The notes beneath the pieces are model-generated. The model searched no databases. It worked only from the letters and a program-made list of their open reading frames with translations, and was not told the DNA's origin. From the NCBI GenBank assembly GCA_027487485.1, contig JAIYDN010000059.1:124001-188000 (forward strand): 64,000 nt of DNA, written 5' to 3'. The position numbers were made by a program, and so were the translations under genes. Below are positions 39,140-47,904 of the stretch, piece by piece. Origin of the DNA: Planctomycetaceae bacterium (lineage in GTDB: Bacteria > Planctomycetota > Planctomycetia > Pirellulales > Pirellulaceae). The first letter of the stretch is position 1. Each line of letters starts with the position of its first letter.

Positions 39140-40252
39140 ATGAAAATGTTAGCCCTACGAACTATCGCATTTGTCGTTCCTTTGCAGTTGCTTCCGTTCG
39201 TCGGATGCAACAACTCCAGCAGCTCCCCCTCGGCTTCTGGCGTTGCGGCAGGGAAGACAGTTAAGTTGTTAAATGTTTCTTACGATCCAACTCGAGAGTT
39301 TTATGTCGAGTTCAACAAGTCCTTCGCTCAGCTTTGGAAAGAGAAGACCGGCGACACTGTCGAGATCGATCAGTCGCATGGTGGGTCGGGCAAGCAAGCA
39401 CGCGCTGTGAACGAAGGTCTGAAAGCAGATATCGTCTCGCTCGCGCTAGCTGGAGACATCGCGACGATTGCAAAGCAATCGAATTTGATTGAAGGTGATT
39501 GGCAAACCAAGTTCCCACACAACAGCTCACCCTACACGTCCACCATTGTGTTCTTGGTCCGGAAAGGGAACCCAAAAAGGATTACGGACTGGAGCGACTT
39601 GGTCCGCGACGGGGTGGAAGTGATCACTCCGAATCCGAAAACCGGGGGAGGTGCACGATGGAATTATCTCGCAGCATGGGGCTTCGCGCTCCATCGCGAA
39701 CTGGGAAATCTTGCGGTCCTCAAAGATCCCAACAAAAAAGCAGAAGTGGATGCTGCTAATGAAAAGGCCAAGCAGTTCATGGGTGAGTTGTATCGACACG
39801 TTCCCGTTTTGGACGCGTCGGCACGTGCTGCGACCAATACGTTCATTCAGCGCTCCATCGGAGACGTTTTGCTCACTTGGGAGAACGAGGCATTCTTGGC
39901 CTTCAAAGAACTTGGAACCGATCAAGTCGAAATGGTGGTACCACCACTGAGTATCTTGGCCGAACCGCCTGTGGCTGTGGTAACCAAAAACGCCGAGGCC
40001 AACGGCACCACCGAGGTGGCCAACGCTTATCTAAATCACTTGTACTCTGCAGAAGGGCAACGACTTGCGGCAAAACACTACTATCGGCCTCGCAACGAAG
40101 AATTGATCTCCGACGAGCAAAAGGCGGTCTTCGGCAAACTAAAGCTTTTCCAGCTGACAGATCTAGTCGAAGGGTGGGATGACGCGCACGAAGTCCACTT
40201 CAAAGATCGTACGGGCGTCTTTGATCAAATCTACAGCGCGGACTCCAAGTGA
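39140..40252 (+). CDS. sbp: Sulfate ABC transporter substrate-binding lipoprotein
   Basis: A 370-residue periplasmic sulfate/thiosulfate-binding protein anchored as a lipoprotein: MKMLALRTIAFVVPLQLLPF followed by VGC. Family blocks include LLNVSYDPTREFYVEFNKSF, the anion loop QSHGGSGKQARAV, ADIVSLALAGDI, the FLVRKGNPKRITDWSDLVRD segment, VITPNPKTGGGARWNYLAAW and VLLTWENEAFLAF. The ATG at 39140 is set by the lipoprotein signal; the frame runs 50 codons further upstream across the promoter region. It heads the operon sbp-cysT-cysW-cysA. Confidence 0.95.
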   Translation: MKMLALRTIAFVVPLQLLPFVGCNNSSSSPSASGVAAGKTVKLLNVSYDPTREFYVEFNKSFAQLWKEKTGDTVEIDQSHGGSGKQARAVNEGLKADIVSLALAGDIATIAKQSNLIEGDWQTKFPHNSSPYTSTIVFLVRKGNPKRITDWSDLVRDGVEVITPNPKTGGGARWNYLAAWGFALHRELGNLAVLKDPNKKAEVDAANEKAKQFMGELYRHVPVLDASARAATNTFIQRSIGDVLLTWENEAFLAFKELGTDQVEMVVPPLSILAEPPVAVVTKNAEANGTTEVANAYLNHLYSAEGQRLAAKHYYRPRNEELISDEQKAVFGKLKLFQLTDLVEGWDDAHEVHFKDRTGVFDQIYSADSK

Positions 40253-40303
40253 CCATCGTCCACCACACTCCAACCTGATGCTACAAAAGCAAGGGAAGTC
40301 AAA

Positions 40304-41137
40304 ATGATGAAGAAACGATCCACCGCAAGTTTGCCTGGATTTCGGATAACGATGGGATATACGTTGTTTTATCTGTCCCTGATCGTTCTGATCCCTTTAG
40401 CGGCCCTATTTTTGAAGGCCGCTACGATGGACGGAGCGGAATTCTATGCGACCATTACTTCAAAACGCGTACTTGCTGCTTATCGACTGACATTTGGCGC
40501 CTCGTTCATCGCTGCGTGCATTAACACCGTTTTCGGTGCAGTCGTAGCATGGTCGATTGTGCGTTATCGGTTCGTTGGCCGGCAACTACTTGATGCTATC
40601 ATCGATCTTCCCTTTGCGATGCCAACGGCCGTATCGGGAATCGCGCTGATGGCAATCTATGGTCCAAATGGATTGATTGGTAAGCACCTGATTCCCTATG
40701 GGATCAAAACGGCGATCTCACCGCTTGGGATCGTAATTGCTTTGACCTTTATCGGATTGCCGTTCGTCGTTCGCACATTGCAGCCAGCTCTCGAAGAACT
40801 TGATGGCGAAGCCGAGCAGGCGGCTGCAAGCCTAGGAGCCAGTCGATGGCAAACGTTTTGGCGGATCATCGTACCGTCTCTTCTGCCATCGTTGTTGACA
40901 GGCTTCACGCTGGCATTTGCCAGAGCGCTCGGCGAATACGGAAGCGTTGTTTTTGTCGCAGGTAATCTCCCCATGAAGACCGAAATCGCCTCCTTGCTGA
41001 TCATCAGCAAGTTGGATGATGCGGATGTTCCTGGGGCTTCAGCGATCGCGGCTGTGATGTTGGTTGCAACTCTGCTGATCTTGCTCTCCGTGCAAGGAAT
41101 CCAATGGTGGTCGCAGCGAAGAACAGGGAGGGCCTAA
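40304..41137 (+). CDS. cysT: Sulfate ABC transporter permease CysT
   Basis: A 277-residue inner-membrane permease with six helices. It carries the sulfate-permease signature (ATMDGAEFYATITSKRVLAA, INTVFGAVVAWSIVRYRFVG, DLPFAMPTAVSGIALMAIYG). The cytoplasmic EAA loop EEAEQAAASLGAS-type region (DGEAEQAAASLGASRWQTFW) couples to CysA, and FARALGEYGSVVFVAGNLP follows. It starts 51 bp after sbp and ends 3 bp before cysW. Confidence 0.95.
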   Translation: MMKKRSTASLPGFRITMGYTLFYLSLIVLIPLAALFLKAATMDGAEFYATITSKRVLAAYRLTFGASFIAACINTVFGAVVAWSIVRYRFVGRQLLDAIIDLPFAMPTAVSGIALMAIYGPNGLIGKHLIPYGIKTAISPLGIVIALTFIGLPFVVRTLQPALEELDGEAEQAAASLGASRWQTFWRIIVPSLLPSLLTGFTLAFARALGEYGSVVFVAGNLPMKTEIASLLIISKLDDADVPGASAIAAVMLVATLLILLSVQGIQWWSQRRTGRA

Positions 41138-41140
41138 GCG

Positions 41141-42022
41141 ATGTCAACGAATTCAAAAGGTATTGCGATCGGACAGCAGGATCCAACTTGGGTCCGATTT
41201 TTGGTGATCTCGATATCGATCGCCTTTGTGGCACTGATGTTGGTACTGCCACTGGGAGTCGTTTTTTGGGAAGCCTTTCGCAAAGGTGTCTCCGCCTATG
41301 TTGCCTCGTTTCAAGATCGCAACGCGGTAAGAGCTATCTACATGACTTGCCTGGCGGCAGGAATCGCAGTTCCGCTCAATCTGGTCTTTGGAATTGCAGC
41401 GTCCTGGGCGATCGCCAAGTTTAACTTCCGAGGCAAATCGCTACTGATCGCTTTAATCGACTTGCCCTTTGCTATCTCACCCGTCATATCCGGCTTGGTC
41501 TACATTTTAGTGTTTGGAATGCAAGGCTGGCTAGGTAAATGGCTGGATGGGCATGGAATTCAAATCATCTTTGCCGTCCCTGGAATTGTCCTTGCGACCA
41601 TCTTCGTGACCTTTCCGTTTGTTGCCCGCGAACTTATTCCTTTGATGCAAGAACAGGGAAGCGAGGAAGAATGGGCTGCCATCTCTCTTGGTGCAAATGG
41701 ATGGCAAACATTCTGGCGAGTCACTTTGCCCAATATCAAATGGGGCGTTCTCTACGGAGTTCTTCTGTGCAACGCTCGAGCCATGGGTGAATTCGGTGCT
41801 GTCTCGGTGGTCTCGTCCAATATTCGCGGCGGGACCAATACGCTCCCTCTCCATATTGATGCCCTTTACAACGACTACAACTCGGTCGCCGCGTTCGCCA
41901 TGGCTTCGATCCTTGCGTTTCTAGGGGTTATTACGTTGATCGGAAAAACCTTGCTTGAACGCAAACTACAACAAGAAACATCGTCATCACTTGAGTCGAC
42001 CACGACAGAGGAATCCCAATGA
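41141..42022 (+). CDS. cysW: Sulfate ABC transporter permease CysW
   Basis: A 293-residue permease, partner of CysT. The helix pattern is similar, with [60 protein letters not shown], the EAA loop [19 protein letters not shown], and [20 protein letters not shown], typical of CysW. The stop overlaps the cysA start (ATGA). Confidence 0.95.
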   Translation: MSTNSKGIAIGQQDPTWVRFLVISISIAFVALMLVLPLGVVFWEAFRKGVSAYVASFQDRNAVRAIYMTCLAAGIAVPLNLVFGIAASWAIAKFNFRGKSLLIALIDLPFAISPVISGLVYILVFGMQGWLGKWLDGHGIQIIFAVPGIVLATIFVTFPFVARELIPLMQEQGSEEEWAAISLGANGWQTFWRVTLPNIKWGVLYGVLLCNARAMGEFGAVSVVSSNIRGGTNTLPLHIDALYNDYNSVAAFAMASILAFLGVITLIGKTLLERKLQQETSSSLESTTTEESQ

Positions 42023-43095
42023 GTATTGAAATCCAAAATATTAGCAAGAGCTTCGGTTCTTTCTCTGCTCTTAAAAACATCTCCATCAAGATCGAGAACG
42101 GTGAACTCATCTCGCTCTTGGGCCCATCAGGGTCCGGCAAAACGACACTCCTTCGAGTCATCGCCGGAATGGAATCTCCCGACCCCAATCCAGATAGCCA
42201 CGTTCTGTTCTTTGGAGAGGACGTTGCCAATAAGCCGGTGGGGGATCGCAAGGTTGGATTTGTTTTCCAGCACTATGCCCTGTTTAAACACATGAGCGTC
42301 TTCGAAAACATTGCCTTTGGATTGCGAGTACGCCCCAGATCGCAGCGACCTTCGGAAAATGCAATTCGGGACAAAGTCCATTCGTTGTTGAGTCTTATTC
42401 AGCTGGAAGGATTTGGTACACGATTTCCCAAACAACTTTCCGGCGGCCAACGCCAACGAGTGGCCTTGGCCCGCGCCCTGGCTATCGAACCTCAAGTTCT
42501 ATTGCTTGACGAACCATTCGGTGCCCTGGACGCGAAAGTTCGCAAGGGGCTTCGCGATTGGTTGCGTGGCCTTCACAATGAACTGAACACGACAACCATT
42601 CTGGTAACTCACGACCAAGAAGAAGCCCTGGAAGTCTCAGATCGCGTAGTCGTCATGAATCAAGCAAAAATCGAACAAGTCGGTGCGCCCGACGATGTTT
42701 TCCATCATCCTGCGTCGGAGTTTGTTATCGATTTCCTGGGTAATGTGAATGTCTTCCACGGTCGTGTTAATCAAGGGCAAGCCGTGCTAGAGAACATTCA
42801 AGTGGGGGCATCCGACATTTCGATTCCCGCCGGCGAAAAAGCCAACGTTTATGTACGTCCCAACGACATTTCAATCGACCGCGTACCTACTGGCAAATCG
42901 AGCATTGCGGCCAAGGTCACTCGGATCAATCGAGCAGGTGTTCACGCCAAGATAACGTTAATGCTTCACAACCAAGAAGAAATCCGTGTGGACATCACGA
43001 TGGAGCATCTTTTGGAACTCAATTTGCAATTAGAGGATTTGGTCTTTGTGCATCCCAATAAAGCTCGAGTCTTCGTGCCTGATTACACCATTTGA
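42019..43095 (+). CDS. cysA: Sulfate ABC transporter ATP-binding protein CysA
   Basis: A 358-residue ATPase energising sulfate/thiosulfate import. Walker A is [16 protein letters not shown], the Q-loop is [20 protein letters not shown], the signature is [17 protein letters not shown], Walker B is [20 protein letters not shown] and the H-loop is [13 protein letters not shown]. The C-terminal part (about 240-358) has the CysA/TOBE-type beta domain ([20 protein letters not shown]). The small DUF2292 gene follows after 41 bp. Confidence 0.96.
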   Translation: MSIEIQNISKSFGSFSALKNISIKIENGELISLLGPSGSGKTTLLRVIAGMESPDPNPDSHVLFFGEDVANKPVGDRKVGFVFQHYALFKHMSVFENIAFGLRVRPRSQRPSENAIRDKVHSLLSLIQLEGFGTRFPKQLSGGQRQRVALARALAIEPQVLLLDEPFGALDAKVRKGLRDWLRGLHNELNTTTILVTHDQEEALEVSDRVVVMNQAKIEQVGAPDDVFHHPASEFVIDFLGNVNVFHGRVNQGQAVLENIQVGASDISIPAGEKANVYVRPNDISIDRVPTGKSSIAAKVTRINRAGVHAKITLMLHNQEEIRVDITMEHLLELNLQLEDLVFVHPNKARVFVPDYTI

Positions 43096-43136
43096 TTTTG
43101 GCCCAAACAGACCCACCCGAGGTCAAGTTACTTTCC

Positions 43137-43349
43137 ATGAGCAGCGATTCATTTTCGAAAACAACAAAAGAAAATCCATTAAGCCAGTCTCCTTTGGAAC
43201 AGGAATTGCAATCCTCTTTGGAGCAGATTGGAGGCGCGCTGCGTGGCCTCAAGTTTGGAAGCGTTAATGTGATTGTGCAGGACGGACTCGTGGTGCAGAT
43301 CGATCGAACAGAAAAAGTTCGATTGCGAAATTCCTCGCGTACGAACTAG
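43137..43349 (+). CDS. DUF2292 (YezD-type) small protein
   Basis: A 70-residue protein of the YezD/DUF2292 family. The conserved core is IGGALRGLKFGSVNVIVQDG followed by LVVQIDRTEKVRL. The family is small, cytoplasmic and often encoded beside sulfur-assimilation genes; its function is not established. The ATG at 43137 is preferred; the frame opens further upstream at TTG 43092, overlapping the cysA stop. Position as the last gene of the sulfate importer operon supports a sulfur-related role. Confidence 0.85.
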   Translation: MSSDSFSKTTKENPLSQSPLEQELQSSLEQIGGALRGLKFGSVNVIVQDGLVVQIDRTEKVRLRNSSRTN

Positions 43350-43511
43350 CGATCCAAGCTATCGACTAAACGACAGAGCAAAAAGTCCGACTCGAATAAC
43401 GAGAGGCAATTCGAATCAATGAAGTTCGCGAGTCACTGGCTAACTAGAGCCCGCGAATGCGCGATTAAGCGTCCGCACACGGCTCGCTGAAATCGCATTA
43501 GGGAGATTAGT

Positions 43512-43985
43512 ATGAGTCAAGTGCATTGCGTGTGGGACACGCTTAGGAATGGTAATAGACTGCCCCGAAATGTTAGTTTATTTGGACTTGGTCTCGCTAT
43601 GCTTTGCGTGACGGTCATGGTCTCAGGTTGTGAAAAAGGGGAAGCCCGGCTATCTACCTTTAAGGTGTCAGGCAAGGTCGTGCAGAAAGGGAAAGCTGTA
43701 CCCAACGCCACCGTAGTCTTTCATGCTAATCGAACCGAAGAAGGGTTTATCAAACCCAGGGCCATCACCAAACCGGATGGCACTTTCGAATTGACAACCT
43801 ACGAATCGGGTGATGGTGCGCCCGCGGGGACTTACGAAGTTTCCATTGAGCAATGGCTGCGAGCCAAGCCTGAAGAGAGTCCCGAGAATCGATTGCCTGC
43901 AGTCCTTAGCAATCCAACTACGTCGGGACTCAAAGCTACTGTTGCGGATGCAGTCAATGATCTGTCTCCGTTCGAACTGAAGTAG
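43512..43985 (+). CDS. Lipoprotein with carboxypeptidase-regulatory-like domain
   Basis: A 157-residue lipoprotein. The signal is long (SLFGLGLAMLCVTVMVSGCE) with lipobox MVSGC. The mature domain TFKVSGKVVQKGKAVPNATV with DGTFELTTYESGDGAPAGTY is a small beta-sandwich of the carboxypeptidase-regulatory type common in planctomycete lipoproteins located next to DUF1559 genes. It precedes a DUF1559 gene by 142 bp in the same direction, so the pair may act together in the envelope. Confidence 0.83.
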   Translation: MSQVHCVWDTLRNGNRLPRNVSLFGLGLAMLCVTVMVSGCEKGEARLSTFKVSGKVVQKGKAVPNATVVFHANRTEEGFIKPRAITKPDGTFELTTYESGDGAPAGTYEVSIEQWLRAKPEESPENRLPAVLSNPTTSGLKATVADAVNDLSPFELK

Positions 43986-44127
43986 TGCGTTTACTTTCTA
44001 AGTGACTTCACCTCGTTGAACTTTCGAGCTCCCAATAGAAAGCTCGTTCGTTTCCGGATTCACTGCCAATTCCCTCGTGTATTTATCTTGTTTTTCATTG
44101 AGCTTTTTCATTCCATTGGAGTAACAA

Positions 44128-45141
44128 ATGTCTTTAAATCGTCGTAAGTTTCGTGGTTTTACCCTAGTTGAGTTGCTGGTCGTGATCGCGATCATTGGGA
44201 TTCTCGTTGGGCTTCTTTTGCCTGCGGTTCAAGCCGCACGAGAAGCAGCGCGGCGCATGTCTTGCTCCAACAATATCCGTCAAATCGAACTAGCGTTTCA
44301 GAATCATCACAGTTCACTAAAATACTTCCCAAGCAATATCCGGCCCTCGGCCGTGAGTACGGTGCGTGTGCGTTGGGCTACTTACTTGCTTCCATACATG
44401 GAACAGAGCAGTTTGTTCCAGCGTCTTGATCTCACGAAGAACTGGTCATCCGTCGTGCCCAATACTGATGGCGGTTTAAACTATGACCTCTTTGGTACCA
44501 AGATCCCTATATACGAATGCCCTTCGAATCCTACCGCTGGACAGGTTCTAGATGGTGCACCGCCACCAGATTCACCTTCTTGGCAACAACGCGTTGCGAA
44601 CGGAGACTACAGTGGCTTCTACGGAGTCGATCCCCAGTTGTTCACATTGGGCCTTGTCGATCAATCATCTGCAATTGCGACCAATGGGGGGATTTCGAAA
44701 ACGATCCAACTCAAGTTCGCTAACTTTTCCGACGGAACCAGCAATACGATTCGGTTGGTCGAATCCGCTGGCCGACCTAACATCTATCGAAATCGCAGGA
44801 TCGCGGTGACTGCTCAAGTGGGCAGCGAAGCACGAGTGAATGGCGGAGGTTGGTGCCGACCAGCTTCGGAACTGAACGTTCTACGCGGAGCTTCCGCTGA
44901 CGGACTCACCTTCCCGGGGCCTCGTGCCATGAACGTAACCAACGGCGAGATCTTGGGAACCTATCCACATCCTTACTACGGAGTGGATGGAACATCACAA
45001 GCGTATTCCTTCCATACCGGTGGAGTGATGACGGCGTTTGTCGATGGCAGCGCACGCTTTTTGTCGGATAATATCAGTATCCGAATTTTCGCTCGCCTTG
45101 TATCGCGGGACGGTGGTGAAATCAGTTCGGATGTGGAGTAG
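44128..45141 (+). CDS. DUF1559 prepilin-like exported protein
   Basis: A 337-residue DUF1559 protein. The prepilin-like leader is [20 protein letters not shown] (residues about 9-28), followed by [20 protein letters not shown]. The middle has [16 protein letters not shown] and [18 protein letters not shown], and the C-terminus has the His/DG signature [22 protein letters not shown] precedes the ATG at a suitable distance. It differs from the copy at 310-1446 mainly after the leader. Confidence 0.93.
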   Translation: MSLNRRKFRGFTLVELLVVIAIIGILVGLLLPAVQAAREAARRMSCSNNIRQIELAFQNHHSSLKYFPSNIRPSAVSTVRVRWATYLLPYMEQSSLFQRLDLTKNWSSVVPNTDGGLNYDLFGTKIPIYECPSNPTAGQVLDGAPPPDSPSWQQRVANGDYSGFYGVDPQLFTLGLVDQSSAIATNGGISKTIQLKFANFSDGTSNTIRLVESAGRPNIYRNRRIAVTAQVGSEARVNGGGWCRPASELNVLRGASADGLTFPGPRAMNVTNGEILGTYPHPYYGVDGTSQAYSFHTGGVMTAFVDGSARFLSDNISIRIFARLVSRDGGEISSDVE

Positions 45142-45543
45142 GAAGGTTTAAGGTGTAAGCTGTAAGGTGTAAGGCTTTCATCAAGAACATCGACGGACCG
45201 GCGACGGTTGGGCTTGTCCCAACGCGTCGCAATAGGTTTGGTGTGCTAACCAGGCCGACCCTGGCCACCGATACCCTTTCGCGTTCGTGGGCCTGCGGCC
45301 CACGAACGCGATAAGCATTTTGGGACGCAGCGTTTATCGCACCAAACCTATTGCGAAAGTGAGCTCAAGGCCCACCTTCGCGTTGCACTCAGCAACTAAG
45401 TGGGGCAAATCTCTTAACCACAAAAAAACCTGCCCCGGTTTGCTCTCTCATTCCGCCAATTGGATGCCTCTGTCATCCGCCACACGAAAGACACTCGCTT
45501 TTTTGCGGTAATCCTTTTTTCGCACCTTTTTTCAATTGGCCTA
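45142..45543. other. Intergenic region holding repeat copy 1
   Basis: Between the DUF1559 and blaI-like genes. It contains a short direct repeat at 45146-45175 (AAGGTGTAAG twice), the first copy of the ~190-bp structured repeat (45200-45385), and about 150 bp of apparently empty sequence before the blaI promoter. A frame reading MGLRPTNA... across the repeat is not considered a gene. Confidence 0.6.
45200..45385 (+). repeat. Structured ~190-bp repeat, copy 1
   Basis: The first of four related copies in the window. Hairpin 1 is GTTGGG-CTTGT-CCCAAC (45207-45223). A 22-bp inverted repeat at 45227-45248 pairs with 45335-45356 (core AATAGGTTTGGTG/CACCAAACCTATT). Inside it is a 13-bp stem with a TGC loop (45280-45310, core GTTCGTGGGCC). 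Hairpin 3 is at 45359-45375. This copy differs most between the central hairpin and the right arm. There is no transposase; it fits a non-autonomous MITE/REP-type element. Confidence 0.85.
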
Positions 45544-45591
45544 TTGCCGCCTACGACACTTGTCGTACACTGTCCTACGACACATGTCATA
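45544..45591 (+). promoter_or_regulatory. Promoter and two BlaI-type operator dyads
   Basis: TTGCCG (45544-45549) and TACACT (45566-45571) have 16-bp spacing. Two dyads overlap the promoter and start site: TACGACACTTGTCGTA (45552-45567, perfect) and TACGACACATGTCATA (45576-45591, one mismatch). Both match the TACGACA-N2-TGTCGTA form recognised by BlaI/MecI repressors. The second is directly followed by the Shine-Dalgarno AGGAGG. Confidence 0.8.
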
Positions 45592-45604
45592 GGAGGCAGT
45601 GAAA

Positions 45605-46012
45605 ATGCGAAAAAAAGATGCGCCCCGTTTGTTGGCTAGCGAACTTGAAATTCTTGAAATGCTCTGGCGAGTTGGCAGCGCGACTCTTGTTGAAGGGCAG
45701 CGGGCACTGGGTGGCGATGCAGGCTATACGACTGTCCAAACAAGACTCAATCGAATGGTCAAAAAAGGTGTCGTGAAGCGTTCGCGAACCAAGCCTGCAA
45801 AATATTCCGCCGGTATCCAGCCCGACGAAGTCGCGTCATCGGATCTGGATCTCTTGTTGGACAAAGTAAGTCGTGGAAGCGTCCTGCCTTTGGTGACTCA
45901 CTTGGTCAAGGATCGATCGTTGACATGCGAAGAGATGGACGAGCTGAAGAAGCTGGTGGCAGAGGCAGAAAAGCGATTGGGTAACAATCAAACATCGGAG
46001 AAAAAATCATGA
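45605..46012 (+). CDS. BlaI/MecI/CopY-family repressor
   Basis: A 135-residue winged-helix repressor. The DNA-binding domain reads LLASELEILEMLWRVGSATL, with TTVQTRLNRMVKKGVVKRSR as recognition helix and wing. The C-terminal dimerisation helices follow (SSDLDLLLDKVSRGSVLPLV). In BlaI this region is cut by BlaR1 when the signal arrives. The ATG at 45605 has AGGAGG eight bases upstream; a GTG at 45599 is too close to it. The stop overlaps the next start (ATGA). Confidence 0.92.
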   Translation: MRKKDAPRLLASELEILEMLWRVGSATLVEGQRALGGDAGYTTVQTRLNRMVKKGVVKRSRTKPAKYSAGIQPDEVASSDLDLLLDKVSRGSVLPLVTHLVKDRSLTCEEMDELKKLVAEAEKRLGNNQTSEKKS

Positions 46013-47859
46013 GCGAATTCGCTGAATTGTTTTTATTTCGAATCGGTCAAGCGTCCGCCTTTCTCGCGGTTGCGGCTGTCATCGCGTGGAGCGTGCTGCA
46101 TACACTTCGCTGCCAATCTCCTTTCGTACACCGAAGCGTTTGGTGCTTGGTGTTGGCCCAATCCTTCATGATCTTCCAGTTTCCTATCGCTATCCCATGG
46201 CAGTCTAAGAGGAATACCGCCACGGCACTCGGCGAGACCATCGCTACCATCGGATCGCCTGTCTCGATGGACGTTTCTGCTGCCAATCAGGTTATCTCAG
46301 CGGAATCACGGGCGGACGAAATCCCACAACGGACCTTCATGAAGTATTGGCCTTCGGTCGTGCTTGCTGTCTGGACTGCGGGAGTTTTGGCAATTCTCGG
46401 TCAATGGGGCATGCGATACATTTGGTTCGTTCGCAATCTCCCAACTAGCAAATGCGAGAATGAATGTTGGAACCAAGAATGGGATGCGGTCCAAGCAGAA
46501 AGTGGGTTGGCCACGCGCATTCCTCTTTTTGTCAGCGAACGCGCTGGACCGATGCTATGTCGTTGGCCCGATGGGCAGCGCGTGGTGGTACCTACGTCAC
46601 TTTGGAGCAGATTGCCGCGAGAACAGCGACAAGCAATCTTGTGCCATGAATTAGCGCACTTCCAGCGAAATGACTTGCTAAAGACCTTGATCGCGAATTT
46701 GGTTGCTGCCGTGCATTGGTTTAATCCGTTGGCCTGGTTCGCAGTTCGACGATTAGAAGATAGCATCGAGTGGACGTGCGACCGCATTGTCTTAGCATCC
46801 AAGCCTGATGCGAACGTACATTATGCGAAGGCTTTGCTATCGCTGGGTTCCAATTCTTCCGTGCCGACCACTTGGGCTTCCGCCGTCTTTGGGGGTGGGT
46901 TAGCGGCTAGGATTCGCCGAGTTATTTCCGCGGATAGTGCCTCCGACTCGCGATCCAAAGTGTTGATTGCCATCGGGATTCTGATCGGGCTCTCTGCAGT
47001 TCATATTGTCCGAGTCGAGTTGGTAGCGCAAGAAGTAACAGAAGAAGCGAAGAACGTCATCGCAAGGGAGTACTTTATCGCCCCTGTTGTGACTGAGTTA
47101 CAGAAAGAATTACGCAAGCGAAACAGCGAGTCTGTTTCGGTGTATTCCAGCGTCAATGGCAGATCTTTTTTCAATAAACAACGCCCTGAGCTCGATATGG
47201 ATCGATTTGATTTCGATTCGTTTATCCGCGACTTATCAAGTACTCGAAAGGCAATCGAAACGGGGAGTATCGAGATCAACATTGATTTTGAGGCCGTCAA
47301 CAGTGAGTCACTGAATGAACTCGCACGCAAAGTTGAGAACGCCTTTAAGCTTAAGTTGAGTGAAGCTGAAATCGAGAAAGTCAGGATTATCCTGAGCTTT
47401 ACGAGTGATGAACGCGATTGGTGGAAGATCGCAGAAGAAACAGAATCGAACGCTCAAGAACAGAAGCTTGGTAACGAGCGGGTGAGCGTGTTTCCTGTGA
47501 AGACCGCTCTGAGTCAGGTTCTCTTTCGTAGATCTTCCTTTCCCAATGGAGTCGATTGTCTCATCAATGTTACGACGGTGTTTCCGATGAATGCCGAAGA
47601 AGCGTTCACCATCGAAGACAAAGAAGTCATTCGCAAAGCTGTCGCCGATCTCCAGTTGCCAAAAGGTTCCTCCGCTTTGCTAACGGTTCATTTCGAAAAC
47701 CCTCATAACGGTAAAGAAATCCAAGAGCAATTTTCTCAGATCAAAAAGGATTCGGCGTTCCAACGCAATGCAGTGGACTTGCTGAAGTCGCTTGGATTTG
47801 CACGCGTCGGAACCGACGTCGACGTGAGTAGCGTCTCGTTTTTGGACATGCATGACTGA
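46009..47859 (+). CDS. BlaR1-like M56-family metallopeptidase sensor
   Basis: A 616-residue membrane protein. Helices lie at about 12-30, 43-62, 115-132 and 328-346. The cytoplasmic zinc protease has HELAHFQRNDLLK (213-217 HELAH) and RLEDSIEWTCDRIVL as the third-ligand region, the M56 layout. The external C-terminal part (about 350-616) should sense the signal, but it does not look like the penicillin-binding domain of BlaR1; it is a repeated alpha/beta region (SIEINIDFEAVNSESLNELA). It probably cleaves the upstream BlaI-type repressor. The inducer is unknown. It overlaps blaI by 4 bp and precedes the protease gene by 45 bp. Confidence 0.88.
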   Translation: MSEFAELFLFRIGQASAFLAVAAVIAWSVLHTLRCQSPFVHRSVWCLVLAQSFMIFQFPIAIPWQSKRNTATALGETIATIGSPVSMDVSAANQVISAESRADEIPQRTFMKYWPSVVLAVWTAGVLAILGQWGMRYIWFVRNLPTSKCENECWNQEWDAVQAESGLATRIPLFVSERAGPMLCRWPDGQRVVVPTSLWSRLPREQRQAILCHELAHFQRNDLLKTLIANLVAAVHWFNPLAWFAVRRLEDSIEWTCDRIVLASKPDANVHYAKALLSLGSNSSVPTTWASAVFGGGLAARIRRVISADSASDSRSKVLIAIGILIGLSAVHIVRVELVAQEVTEEAKNVIAREYFIAPVVTELQKELRKRNSESVSVYSSVNGRSFFNKQRPELDMDRFDFDSFIRDLSSTRKAIETGSIEINIDFEAVNSESLNELARKVENAFKLKLSEAEIEKVRIILSFTSDERDWWKIAEETESNAQEQKLGNERVSVFPVKTALSQVLFRRSSFPNGVDCLINVTTVFPMNAEEAFTIEDKEVIRKAVADLQLPKGSSALLTVHFENPHNGKEIQEQFSQIKKDSAFQRNAVDLLKSLGFARVGTDVDVSSVSFLDMHD

Positions 47860-47904
47860 GAGTTGGCAGCCACCTCTATCTAAATAGGAATGGAGATTTT
47901 GATA

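Noticed and set aside
45287-45511. Open frame reading MGLRPTNA... over repeat copy 1, with similar frames at 49448-49633, 52893-53366, 53101-53400 and 53198-53434
   Set aside because: All lie inside or across the structured repeat. The protein similarity follows from DNA similarity, no ribosome-binding site is present, and several frames overlap each other.
46009-47859. Beta-lactam resistance locus
   Set aside because: The repressor and M56 sensor resemble BlaI/BlaR1, but the sensor's outer region is not penicillin-binding-like and no beta-lactamase or PBP gene follows.
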